DNA of 64,000 nucleotides, from contig NZ_JAFJSY010000028.1 of assembly GCF_019857225.1 (NCBI RefSeq), forward strand, positions 62,001 to 126,000, read 5' to 3'. The position numbers and the translations under genes are program-made. This stretch comes from Streptomyces plumbidurans. Lineage in GTDB: Bacteria; Actinomycetota; Actinomycetes; Streptomycetales; Streptomycetaceae. Shown piece by piece: positions 50,529 through 58,331 of the stretch. Under the pieces are notes generated by a model, which was not told where the DNA came from, made no database searches, and worked only from the letters and a program-made list of their open reading frames with translations. Position 1 is the first letter of the stretch, and each line of letters opens with the position of its first letter.

Positions 50529-51670
50529 CAGGTGCTCACCTCTTTCGGCAGGGCCCAGGTGGCGCCGAGTTCGGAGTAGAGGGCGAGGGTGTCGGCGCAG
50601 GCGGCGACGAGCCGGTCGACGCCGTCGACGACCCTGCGGTCCTCGTCGGGCACGTCGTGCCAGGCCCCGGCCGGCAGCGGGGCCGGGTCGGGCGCCTGTC
50701 GAATCGCTTCAACGACCGTCATGAAGGCCCCGGTCGAGGCGGGAGGGACCAGCAGCGGGGTGCCGTCGGTGAGGTGGCCGACCAGGTTCTCCAGCAGGTC
50801 GGTGCGGCCGTACGCGTACTCCTCGGGTCCGTGACCCGCGCGCTGGAGCAGGACGCGGTCCTGCTTGTACCAGAAGGTGATGCGGCCGCTGGTGCCGTGC
50901 ACCACGACATACGGTTCGCCGGGGTGCTCGGCGCACAGGGTCGCGGCGACGGTGACCGGGACGCCCCGGGCGGTGGTGACGCGTACGCAGGAGGTGTCGT
51001 CGGACTCGATGTCGTTGGCGCGCCGCAGCTCCAGCTCGATGCCGGTGACGTCCTCGTCGTGGATGGAGCGGCCCAGGGCGAGGGCGGTGGCGACCGCGTG
51101 CGCGAGGGGGTTGGTCAGCACGCCGTCGATCACGTCGGCGCCGTGCAGGCGCCGCCTGCCCGCCCAGGGCGCGCGCCGGTAGTAGGACTGCGCGCGCGCC
51201 CAGGCGCCGGCCCCGCCGATCCCTACGACCTCGCCGATGGCGCCCTCGTCGGCCATCGCGAGGATCGCGGGCACGGCCAGGGAGCCCAGCGACTGGAAGC
51301 CGATCTGGCAGGCGACACCCGCTTCGGCGACCCCGTCGGCCATGCGGCAAAACTCCGCGAAGGACGGTGCGGGCGGCTTCTCCAGGAGCAGGTGCACCCC
51401 CCTGCGGGCGGCCGTCAGCGCCAGGTCGGTGTGGGTCGGGATCGGTGTGGAGATCACCGCGATCCGGGCGCCCGTGGCGTCGAGGAGCGTCCCGAGGTCG
51501 GCGGACTGCTCGGGTGTGCCGAGCCCTTCGGGGATCTCGTCGGCGGCCAGCGGGGTCAGCTCGCAGATCCCGGCGAGCCGGACGACGCCCTGGTCCTCAA
51601 GGCGGCGGATGTTGTCCAGGTGCCGGCGGCCGTGGCCGCGGGCGCCCGCGAGGACGACGGGTACGGTCAT
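50528..51670 (-). CDS. Gfo/Idh/MocA-family sugar oxidoreductase
   Basis: A 380-aa NAD(P)-dependent oxidoreductase. The Rossmann start is VVLAGARGHGRRHLDNI. EKPPAPSFAEF near 97-107 is the family EKP motif, with the C-terminal substrate domain following (GADVIDGVLTNPLAHAV near 172-188). It could oxidise an imported aldose, for example arabinose, to its lactone, feeding the dehydratase at 53692; that is inference. The ATG at 51670 overlaps the stop of a 38-codon frame and has GGGGAGG upstream. Confidence 0.87.
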   Translation of the reverse strand: MTVPVVLAGARGHGRRHLDNIRRLEDQGVVRLAGICELTPLAADEIPEGLGTPEQSADLGTLLDATGARIAVISTPIPTHTDLALTAARRGVHLLLEKPPAPSFAEFCRMADGVAEAGVACQIGFQSLGSLAVPAILAMADEGAIGEVVGIGGAGAWARAQSYYRRAPWAGRRRLHGADVIDGVLTNPLAHAVATALALGRSIHDEDVTGIELELRRANDIESDDTSCVRVTTARGVPVTVAATLCAEHPGEPYVVVHGTSGRITFWYKQDRVLLQRAGHGPEEYAYGRTDLLENLVGHLTDGTPLLVPPASTGAFMTVVEAIRQAPDPAPLPAGAWHDVPDEDRRVVDGVDRLVAACADTLALYSELGATWALPKEVST

Positions 51671-51783
51671 GGGTTCCTCCCCGCGCCCGCCATGTCCGGG
51701 CCCATGTGGCGCGCACCGGCGGGCACCGGCACGTCGGCCGCTGCCAACACCCCGCTGTGCACCGCGAGTCGACGCAGTCTCAT
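51667..51783 (-). CDS. Putative 38-residue small protein bridging permease and oxidoreductase genes
   Basis: An ATG at 51783 overlaps the permease stop (ATGA), and the TGA at 51669-51667 overlaps the oxidoreductase ATG (ATGA). The 38-codon frame between them is exactly bracketed by two coupling overlaps. GAAGGG precedes it. The product begins MRLRRLAVHS and is otherwise Ala/Gly/Pro-rich without a recognisable domain. It may be a real small protein or simply a translated linker that keeps ribosomes moving. Too short for firm support. Confidence 0.4.
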   Translation of the reverse strand: MRLRRLAVHSGVLAAADVPVPAGARHMGPDMAGAGRNP

Positions 51784-52664
51784 CCCTTCACCGCCCCCGC
51801 ACTGAATCCGGTGATCAGCCACTTCTGGATGAAGGCGAACACGATCACGACGGGTACGGCCGCGATGATGCCGCCCGCGGCGAGCGCGCCGAGGTCGACG
51901 CTGTCCGCGCTCATCAGGGTGTTGAGGCCGACCGGGATGGTCTGCTTGCCCTGGTCGCTCAGGAACATCAGGGCGAACAGGAAGTGGTTCCAGGCGTGCA
52001 CGAAGGCGAAGGAGCCGACCGCGATCAACCCGGGCCGCAGCAGCGGCAGTACGACGATGCGGAAGGCGGTGAACCGGTTGCAGCCGTCGACCCAGGCGGC
52101 CTCCTCCAGCGAGGCCGGCACGTTCCGGATGAACCCGCTGATCAGGATCATCGACAGCGGCAGCTGGAAGACGGTCTCGGCGATGATGACGCTGCCCAGG
52201 GAGTTGATCATCTGCAGCTTGGCGAAGATCTCGAACAGCGGCACCAGGAGCAGCGCGCCCGGCACGAACTGGGTGCAGAGCAGGGCCAGCATGAAGGCCT
52301 TCTTGACCCGGAAGTCGAACCGGGCGAGGGCGTAGCCGCCGGCCAGGGCGACCAGCGTCGTCATCACCAGGGTCGCGATGCCGACCAGCACGCTGTTCTG
52401 GAAGAAGGTGGCGAAGGCACGGTCGTTCCAGACCTTGTCGAAGTGGTCGAGGGTCATCGGCCAGGGCACGAGGGAGGTCGAGCCGGCCGGGCGCAGCGCG
52501 AACAGCAGGATCCAGTAGAAGGGGACGAGGGTGAAGAGCAGATAGAGGGTGAGCGGTACGTAGATGTGCCAGCGGGGGACCTCGTCCCAGGCGCGGCGCT
52601 TCCTTCTCGGCCGGGCGGGCTCGGACGTCACGCGGTCCGGCACGGGAGCGATCTCGGTGATCAC
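51780..52664 (-). CDS. Carbohydrate ABC transporter permease (MalG type)
   Basis: A 294-aa permease with six TM segments after a ~35-residue Arg-rich cytoplasmic N-terminus. The ATPase-contact loop EAAWVDGCNRFTAFRIVVLPLLRPG near 195-219 fits the EAA-x3-G-x9-I-x-LP pattern. It pairs with the permease encoded just upstream, and its start overlaps that gene's stop (the two overlap by 4 bases). Confidence 0.93.
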   Translation of the reverse strand: MITEIAPVPDRVTSEPARPRRKRRAWDEVPRWHIYVPLTLYLLFTLVPFYWILLFALRPAGSTSLVPWPMTLDHFDKVWNDRAFATFFQNSVLVGIATLVMTTLVALAGGYALARFDFRVKKAFMLALLCTQFVPGALLLVPLFEIFAKLQMINSLGSVIIAETVFQLPLSMILISGFIRNVPASLEEAAWVDGCNRFTAFRIVVLPLLRPGLIAVGSFAFVHAWNHFLFALMFLSDQGKQTIPVGLNTLMSADSVDLGALAAGGIIAAVPVVIVFAFIQKWLITGFSAGAVKG

Positions 52665-53587
52665 TTCCCCTCACCTCCGAACTTGCTCAGCCGCAGATAG
52701 ACGATCGAGCAGAAGAGCAGGATCACGAACGCCACCGTGGTCAGGGCGGACGCGTAGCCGAAGTTGTGAGCGTCGACGCTGGTGTTGGCGACGTAGAGGG
52801 GCAGGGTGGTGGTCTCCCCCGCCGGTCCGCCGCCGGTGAGTGTGTAGAGCAGGTCGACGTTGTTGAACTCCCACACCGCGCGCAGCAGCGTGGACAGGAC
52901 GATCGCGTCCTTCAGGTGCGGCAGGGTGATGTGCCAGAACTGCTTGAGCCGGCTGGCCCCGTCGACCTCGGCGGCCTCGTACAGGTCCTTCGAGACGGAC
53001 TGCAGGTCGGCGAGGATGAGGATCGCGAAGAAGGGGACACCGCGCCACAGGTCGGCGGTGATCGCCGCCGGGAAGACGGTGGAGGTGTCCGACAGCCAGC
53101 TGGTGCCGTACGAGCCGATGCCCATGTCCGCGAGGTAACGGGTGATGCCCGTCTGGGAGTTGTAGAGCAGCACCCAGATCGCCGAGGTCAGCACGCCGGA
53201 GACGGCCCACGGGGAGAAGACGAGCGCGCGGCCCACCGCCCGGCCGACGAAGCTCTGGTTGACGATCAGTGCGAGCGCGAGGCCGAAGAGCAGCTGCAGA
53301 CCGACTTCGACGAAGACCCAATTGGCGCTGAAGGTCAGCGTGTCCCAGAACTGCGGGTCCTTGGTGAAGATCTGGACGAAGTTGTCGAAGCCCGCGAAGC
53401 CGTTCCGCCACGGCTTGGTGGGGTTGTAGTTCTGCAGGCTGTAGTAGAAGACGCTGATGACCGGGTAGGCGATGAAGCCCAGCATGAGCAGGGCCGCCGG
53501 TGCGATCAGCAGGTACGGGAGCCTGCGCGGTGTGGCGGAGGCACGGCGCCGCCGGGGTGGTTTCACCACGGCTGCGGCTTGGGCCAT
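52661..53587 (-). CDS. Carbohydrate ABC transporter permease (MalF/UgpA type)
   Basis: A 308-aa permease with six TM segments. The N-terminus is Arg-rich (PPRRRRASATPRR). The EAA loop is EAAEVDGASRLKQFWHITLPHLKD near 223-246. The ATG at 53587 has GGAG eight bases upstream; a GTG at 53656 would add 23 residues and lie over the palindrome at 53640. It forms the sugar channel with the next gene. Confidence 0.93.
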   Translation of the reverse strand: MAQAAAVVKPPRRRRASATPRRLPYLLIAPAALLMLGFIAYPVISVFYYSLQNYNPTKPWRNGFAGFDNFVQIFTKDPQFWDTLTFSANWVFVEVGLQLLFGLALALIVNQSFVGRAVGRALVFSPWAVSGVLTSAIWVLLYNSQTGITRYLADMGIGSYGTSWLSDTSTVFPAAITADLWRGVPFFAILILADLQSVSKDLYEAAEVDGASRLKQFWHITLPHLKDAIVLSTLLRAVWEFNNVDLLYTLTGGGPAGETTTLPLYVANTSVDAHNFGYASALTTVAFVILLFCSIVYLRLSKFGGEGK

Positions 53588-53639
53588 GACAGGTCTCCGT
53601 TCTCGGTGCGTCGTGCGTGCGGCTTGCTCCGGTGGTGCA

Positions 53640-53651
53640 GGAAGCGCTTTC
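53640..53651. promoter_or_regulatory. LacI-type operator candidate upstream of the permease genes
   Basis: GGAAGCGCTTTC is symmetric at 10 of 12 positions around the AAGCGCTT core, which is typical of LacI/CcpA-family sites. It lies in the 104-bp gap between the dehydratase and permease genes, the only sizeable gap in this part of the block. A second control point inside the cluster is possible. No LacI gene is in the window. Confidence 0.45.
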
Positions 53652-53691
53652 TTCACGGGTGTGGCGATGCGAGGTTCTGCTGCTGAAGGAG

Positions 53692-55413
53692 TCAGCCGGC
53701 GTACGGGTCCGCGACCTTGCCCTTGCGGGCCAGGAACTCGAAGTCGCAGCCGGTGTCGGCCTGGGTGATCTGTTCGTTGTAGAGGGCGCCGTAGCCGCGC
53801 TCGTAACGGGTGGGCGGCGGTGTCCAGTCGGCCCTGCGCCGCTCCAGCTCCGCGTCGTCCACGTGGAGGTGGAGGGAGCGTGCCTGGACGTCGAGGGTGA
53901 TGAGGTCCCCGGTGTGTACGAGGGCCAGCGGTCCGCCGACGTACGACTCGGGCGCGACGTGCAGCACGCAGGTGCCGTAACTCGTGCCGCTCATCCGGGC
54001 GTCGGAGATCCGCACCATGTCCCGCACGCCCTGCTTGAGCAGGTGGTCGGGGATGGGCAGCATGCCGTACTCGGGCATGCCGGGGCCGCCCTTGGGCCCG
54101 GCGCCCCGCAGCACCAGCACGCTGTCGGCGGTGATGTTCAACTCCGGGTCGTCGATGGTGCGTTGCATGGTCCGGTAGTCGTCGAAGACGACCGCGGGAC
54201 CGGTGTGCTCGAGCAGGTGCGGCTCGGCCGCGATGTGCTTGATGACGGCGCCGTCCGGGCAGAGGTTGCCGCGCAGGACGGCGACCCCGCCCTCGGCGGC
54301 GACCGGGTTCTCGCGGGTGCGGATGACGTCGTCGTGGTGGACGACCGCGCCCTCGATCTGCTCTCCCAGCGTGCCGTTCACGGTCGGCCGGTCCAGGTGC
54401 AGCAGGTCGGTGATCCGGGAGAGGAACGCTGGCAGGCCGCCGGCGAAGTGGAAGTCCTCCATGAGGTACGTCCGTCCGCCCGGCCGCACGTTCGCCAGCA
54501 CCGGCACGGTGCGCGCGATGCGGTCGAAGTCGTCGAGGGTGAGCGGCACTTGGCAGCGCCCCGCCATGGCGATCAGATGGATGACCGCGTTGGTGGAGCC
54601 GCCGAGCCCGAGCACGGTGGTGACGGCGTCCTCGAAGGCCTCGCGGGTGAGGATGCGCGAGGGCGTGAGGCCGCTCCAGGCCAGTTCGACGGCGCGGCGC
54701 CCGGAGGCGGCGGCCATCCGCTCGTGCCCGGAGTCGACGGCGGGGATCGAGGAGGCGCCCGGCAGCGTCATGCCGAGGGCCTCGGCCGCCGCGGTCATCG
54801 TGGACGCCGTGCCCATCGTCATGCAGTGACCCGGCGAGCGCGCCAACCCGCCCTGCAGCTCGCGCAGTTCACAGTCGGTCAGGTTGCCCGCGCGATGCTC
54901 GTCCCAGTACTTCCACATGTCGGTGCCGGAACCGAGGGTCTCGCCGCGCCAGTGCCCCGGCAGCATCGGCCCCGCGGGCATGAACAGGGACGGCACGTCG
55001 GCCGAGGCCGCGCCCATGAGCAGCGCGGGCGTCGACTTGTCGCAGCCGCCGAGCAGCACCGCCGCGTCGACGGGGTACGAGCGCAGCAGCTCCTCCGTCT
55101 CCATGGCGAGCAGGTTGCGGTAGAGCATCGGGGTCGGCTTCTGGTACGTCTCCGAGAGCGTGGCGACCGGGAATTCGAGCGGGAAGCCCCCGGCCTGCCA
55201 CACCCCGCGCTTGACCGCCTCGGCGCGCTCGCGCAGATGGACGTGGCAGGGGTTGATGTCGGACCAGGTGTTGAGGACGGCGATCACGGGGCGGCCCTGG
55301 TACTCCTCGTCCTCGTAACCCAGCTGGCGCATACGGGCGTTGTGCGACCAGGTGCGCAACTGGCCCTCGGTGCCGTACCACTGGTGGCTTCTGAGCTCTT
55401 CGGGTGACTTCAT
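53692..55413 (-). CDS. IlvD/Edd-family sugar-acid dehydratase (L-arabinonate dehydratase type)
   Basis: A 573-aa dehydratase. Putative Fe-S ligands are C56 (SDINPCHVHL), C124 (LGGCDKSTPA) and C197 (RSPGHCMTM). Their 68/73 spacing equals that I recall for L-arabinonate dehydratase. The catalytic Ser/Thr loop is RMSGTSYGT (S475, T477). Lack of any branched-chain amino-acid gene nearby argues against IlvD proper. The product would be a 2-keto-3-deoxy sugar acid, the substrate for the DHDPS-family enzyme whose stop overlaps this ATG. The exact aldonate (arabinonate, xylonate, galactonate) is undetermined. Confidence 0.85.
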   Translation of the reverse strand: MKSPEELRSHQWYGTEGQLRTWSHNARMRQLGYEDEEYQGRPVIAVLNTWSDINPCHVHLRERAEAVKRGVWQAGGFPLEFPVATLSETYQKPTPMLYRNLLAMETEELLRSYPVDAAVLLGGCDKSTPALLMGAASADVPSLFMPAGPMLPGHWRGETLGSGTDMWKYWDEHRAGNLTDCELRELQGGLARSPGHCMTMGTASTMTAAAEALGMTLPGASSIPAVDSGHERMAAASGRRAVELAWSGLTPSRILTREAFEDAVTTVLGLGGSTNAVIHLIAMAGRCQVPLTLDDFDRIARTVPVLANVRPGGRTYLMEDFHFAGGLPAFLSRITDLLHLDRPTVNGTLGEQIEGAVVHHDDVIRTRENPVAAEGGVAVLRGNLCPDGAVIKHIAAEPHLLEHTGPAVVFDDYRTMQRTIDDPELNITADSVLVLRGAGPKGGPGMPEYGMLPIPDHLLKQGVRDMVRISDARMSGTSYGTCVLHVAPESYVGGPLALVHTGDLITLDVQARSLHLHVDDAELERRRADWTPPPTRYERGYGALYNEQITQADTGCDFEFLARKGKVADPYAG

Positions 55414-56321
55414 ATCGACCACCCCGCGGCTATCGCGGCGACCTCGGCGCGCTTGCTCTCCGGCAGCGGCTTGCTCGGCGGACGGACCTCGCGGCGGCAC
55501 AGGCCGAGGGAGGCGAGGGCCTCCTTGACGACGGTGACGTTGTCGGCGGAGCCGTTCGCCGCCCGCAGCTCCTCGAAGCGGCGGATCTGCTCCCAGACCT
55601 TCATGGCGGCCGGGTAGTCGCCGGATCGAAGCGCTTCGATCATGTTCAGCGAGACGGACGGGGCGACGTTCACCAGCCCCGAGGTGAAGCCGGTGGCGCC
55701 CGCCGAGAAGTAGGAAGGGGCGTACGGCTCGGCGAGACCGGCGACCCAGACGAACCGGTCCAGGCCCGCGTCCCGCGCGAAGGCGGCGAACTTGGCGGCG
55801 TCCGGAACGGCGTACTTGACCCCGATCACGTTCGGACAGGCGTCGGCGAGCTGGGCGAGCCGGGCGCCGGTGAGCTGGGCGTTGCGGATGTACGGGACGA
55901 CGCCCAGATCCGGGACGGACTCGGCGATCGCGCGGTGATAGTCGACCCAGCCGGCCTGGGAGACGTACGGGTGCACGGGCTGATGGACCATCACCATCCG
56001 GGCGCCGTGCTCGCGGGCGTGCCGGGCGGATTCGACGGCGGTCGGCACGTCGAGACCGACACCGGCCAGGACCACGGCCCGGTCCCCCGCCTCGTCGAGC
56101 GTCAGCTCGGTGACCAGGCGGCGCTCCTCGGGGGTCAGGGCGTAGAACTCACCGGTGTTGCCGTTCGGGGTGAGGGTGGTGACGCCGCCGTCCAGCAGCC
56201 GGCGCAGCAGGGCCCGGTGGACGTCCTGGTCGACGGTGCCGTCCTCGGCGAACGGGGTCACCGGGATCGCCACCACGTCGGCCAGGGCCGCCCGCTGGGT
56301 CTCGAACGCCGCGCTGCTCAT
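55410..56321 (-). CDS. DHDPS/NAL-family lyase or dehydratase, keto-deoxy sugar-acid type
   Basis: A 303-aa class I aldolase-fold protein with Schiff-base K169 in NVIGVKYAVPD, Tyr144 in VVPYIRN, and PNGNTGEFYALTPEER (the GxxGE region) near 52-67. By context it acts on the keto-deoxy acid made by the adjoining dehydratase: either dehydration to 2-oxoglutarate semialdehyde (KDA-dehydratase type) or aldol cleavage. An 18-bp perfect palindrome (55624-55641) lies in its coding sequence. Its ATG overlaps the GntR gene's stop. Confidence 0.86.
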   Translation of the reverse strand: MSSAAFETQRAALADVVAIPVTPFAEDGTVDQDVHRALLRRLLDGGVTTLTPNGNTGEFYALTPEERRLVTELTLDEAGDRAVVLAGVGLDVPTAVESARHAREHGARMVMVHQPVHPYVSQAGWVDYHRAIAESVPDLGVVPYIRNAQLTGARLAQLADACPNVIGVKYAVPDAAKFAAFARDAGLDRFVWVAGLAEPYAPSYFSAGATGFTSGLVNVAPSVSLNMIEALRSGDYPAAMKVWEQIRRFEELRAANGSADNVTVVKEALASLGLCRREVRPPSKPLPESKRAEVAAIAAGWSI

Positions 56322-56974
56322 TTCCGACCTTCCTCTGCCTGGGCCTCGGGGAACGCTCGCCGCACGAAGGACGCGATGTGCGCGTGCAGGGCACGGGCAG
56401 CGCCGTCCGCGTCGCCGTCGAGGGCGAGCCGCAGGATCTCGCGGTGCTCGCCCGCCTCCCGCTCCCAGGACGGGTCGGCGGCCCAGGCCACGGCGGAGAC
56501 CAGGGCGGCCTGGTCACGGACCTCGTCGAGCATCCGGCCGAGCAGCGGGTTGCCGCACGGCAGGTAGAGCGCGCGGTGGAACTCCCGGTTGGCGAGGGAG
56601 CGTTCGGCGGTGTCGGCCGCTTCGTCGGCCCGGGTCAGGGCGTCGCGCGCGGCGTCGAGCGAGGCACCTCGCCCGACCGCCCGCCGCAGCGCCTCCGGTT
56701 CGAGCAGCAGCCGTACGTCGTAGACCTCGCGCGCCATGTCCGCGTCCACCATGCGCACCGTGACGCCCTTGTACTGGCTCATCACCACAAGCCCGGTCCC
56801 GGCCAGGGTCTTGAGCGCCTCGCGCACGGGGGTCTTGGACACCCCGAACTGCGCGGCGAGGTCGGTCTCGACCAGGGCCTGCCCGGGCGTCAACTGCCCG
56901 GTGAGGATGCGGTGTTTGATCGCGTCCAGCACATATTGCGTGCGGGACGGGATCGGCAGGGGCACAGAGGTCAT
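56318..56974 (-). CDS. GntR-family regulator, FadR/FCD subfamily
   Basis: A 218-aa protein. The winged HTH at ~12-75 includes ILTGQLTPGQALVETDLAAQFGVSKTPVREALKTLAGTGLV. The all-helical FCD domain follows, with metal-site residues in DVRLLLEPEALRRA, NREFHRALY and EHREILRLALDGD. FCD regulators of this kind sense sugar acids or other carboxylates. The ATG at 56974 has GAGAGG upstream; an ATG 36 bases earlier is possible. It heads the 17-kb catabolic block and faces a palindromic operator. Confidence 0.9.
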   Translation of the reverse strand: MTSVPLPIPSRTQYVLDAIKHRILTGQLTPGQALVETDLAAQFGVSKTPVREALKTLAGTGLVVMSQYKGVTVRMVDADMAREVYDVRLLLEPEALRRAVGRGASLDAARDALTRADEAADTAERSLANREFHRALYLPCGNPLLGRMLDEVRDQAALVSAVAWAADPSWEREAGEHREILRLALDGDADGAARALHAHIASFVRRAFPEAQAEEGRK

Positions 56975-57022
56975 GCGCGCCTCTCGGAAGTCACGTGAGA
57001 TCTGGGGCATCCGATCTCGCGT

Positions 57023-57060
57023 ATCGCGTCTCATATATGACGTACGAAGTACGACGCGAT
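57023..57060. promoter_or_regulatory. Nested inverted repeats upstream of the GntR gene
   Basis: Outer arms ATCGCGT (57023-57029) and ACGCGAT (57054-57060) enclose CGTAC-GAA-GTACG (57041-57053) and a TATATGA stretch. The inner GTAC-GAA-GTAC resembles short FadR-type half-sites. The position, 49-86 bp upstream of the ATG at 56974, suits autoregulation and control of the whole block. Confidence 0.55.
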
Positions 57061-57110
57061 GAAGGTAAGAGGGGGCGCGGTGTCCGTCAACGGTTCTGAC
57101 AAAAGAAGTT

Positions 57111-57704
57111 TCAGCGCTCCGGGCGCCAGTCCGGTGTCCGTCCGCTCAGTCCTACCGCCCGGTCGAGCAGCCCCGCGTCGGACGGAACCGGTACGACGGG
57201 ACCGAAGATGCTGCCGCGGCTCGGGTCGTCGGCCGCGGCGAGGAGGAAGTCGTGGCACATCCGCAGGGCGGCCGGGTCGGGGTCGTAGTCCTGGCCGGTG
57301 GCGCGGGCGAGGTCCCAGCCGTGGATCACCAGTTCGTCGGTGGCTACGGCGGCCGCGACCGCGCCCGGCAGGTCGACGCCGCCGGCGCGGGTCATGCCGG
57401 TCCAGGCGGCGGGGTCGCGCCAGGCCTCGGCGAGTTCGTCGAGGACCTTGGGCAGCTCCTCGCGCCAGCCGGGGGCGAGTCCGGGCACGGCGGCGGGGTC
57501 CGGGGCGGTGTCGGTCGTGCCGCCCAGGTCCTTCCGGGCGGCGTCGCGGAAGGCGACGGTCAGGCCGAGGACATGGCCCAGCATGCCCTGCACGGGGTAG
57601 TCAGGGCAGGGCGTCGGACCCGTCAGGTGCTCCTCGCGCACCCCCTGGGCAAGCCTCGCGATGACCCGCGTCTGCGGTCCGAGGTCGAGTGTCGTGTCGG
57701 TCAT
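57111..57704 (-). CDS. MDMPI/TIGR03086-type (DinB-like) metal-binding protein
   Basis: A 197-aa protein of the TIGR03086/mycothiol-dependent maleylpyruvate-isomerase-like family. It opens with DLGPQTRVIARLAQGV and TPCPDYPVQGMLGHVLGL (metal-site His near 44). DELVIHGWDLARATGQ near 122-137 supplies the second conserved His. The substrate is unknown. A 10-bp triplet repeat lies immediately upstream of its start. Its 5' neighbour on the strand is a small membrane protein. Confidence 0.83.
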   Translation of the reverse strand: MTDTTLDLGPQTRVIARLAQGVREEHLTGPTPCPDYPVQGMLGHVLGLTVAFRDAARKDLGGTTDTAPDPAAVPGLAPGWREELPKVLDELAEAWRDPAAWTGMTRAGGVDLPGAVAAAVATDELVIHGWDLARATGQDYDPDPAALRMCHDFLLAAADDPSRGSIFGPVVPVPSDAGLLDRAVGLSGRTPDWRPER

Positions 57705-57724
57705 CCGCTGCTCCTTGTGGTCCG

Positions 57725-57765
57725 GGTTCTCGAAGGTTCTCGAAGGTTCTCGAATGGTTCTCCAA
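57725..57765. repeat. Tandem 10-bp repeats upstream of the DinB-like gene
   Basis: GGTTCTCGAA occurs three times without change at 57725-57734, 57735-57744 and 57745-57754, then once altered (GGTTCTCCAA, 57756-57765). The array lies 21 bp upstream of the ATG at 57704, between it and the stop at 57793. Regular 10-bp spacing, one helical turn, suggests a binding array for a regulator. Confidence 0.7.
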
Positions 57766-57792
57766 GGGTTGGACCGTTCCGGGACGCAAAAC

Positions 57793-58200
57793 TCATCGCA
57801 CCCCGGGTTCAGGGCGTACGGTGCGCAGCAGCTCGGCCGGTGTGCGGCCGCCGCCCAGGCACCACAGGGCGATCACCGGGTCGCAGATCGCGCAACCCAG
57901 CGAGGAGCCGTGGGCGAAGGGGATGATCGGGTTGCCCTTGACGTGGTGCACGACGTCCCACGCGGTGTGCATCAGCCAGCCGATGCCGACGAAGGTCCAG
58001 GAGTCCAGGCCCCGGTAGGCGACATAGGTGGCCACCGCGGTGAAGGCGAACTCCCAGCCGCCGAGGCCGCCGCCGCTGAGATAGGCGGCGCCCGCCCCGC
58101 CGACCATGACGGCGTTGAGCCTGCGCCGGTGCGGCTCGCGGACCAGGCACATCAGCAGGACGTAGAGGAGGCCGATGAAGATCGGGGCGACGTAGTTCAT
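57793..58200 (-). CDS. Small integral membrane protein (DUF6010-like)
   Basis: A 135-aa protein with three or four hydrophobic segments (about 4-18, 45-62, 70-82, 105-118). LMHTAWDVVHHVKGNPIIPF near 76-95 and a Cys pair in GCAICDPVIALWC are its most distinctive parts. The family is of unknown function. It is divergent from the MFS gene at 58332, with a 131-bp region between them where no clear operator was seen. Confidence 0.75.
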   Translation of the reverse strand: MNYVAPIFIGLLYVLLMCLVREPHRRRLNAVMVGGAGAAYLSGGGLGGWEFAFTAVATYVAYRGLDSWTFVGIGWLMHTAWDVVHHVKGNPIIPFAHGSSLGCAICDPVIALWCLGGGRTPAELLRTVRPEPGVR

Positions 58201-58331
58201 GGTGCCGACGCTAGGGCGGCGGCGAAGGGCGTCCCATGGGGATTACCGACAGCTTCCCACGGGTTTCCGCCGCCTTTCTAAGGCAGTTGCCCCATGCCTG
58301 AGCGGGGGACTTAGACCCACGATGGCCAGGC

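Noticed and set aside
53692..55413. Dihydroxy-acid dehydratase of branched-chain amino-acid synthesis
   Set aside because: Context is sugar transport and a DHDPS-family lyase, and the Cys spacing fits the sugar-acid branch; no ilv gene is near.
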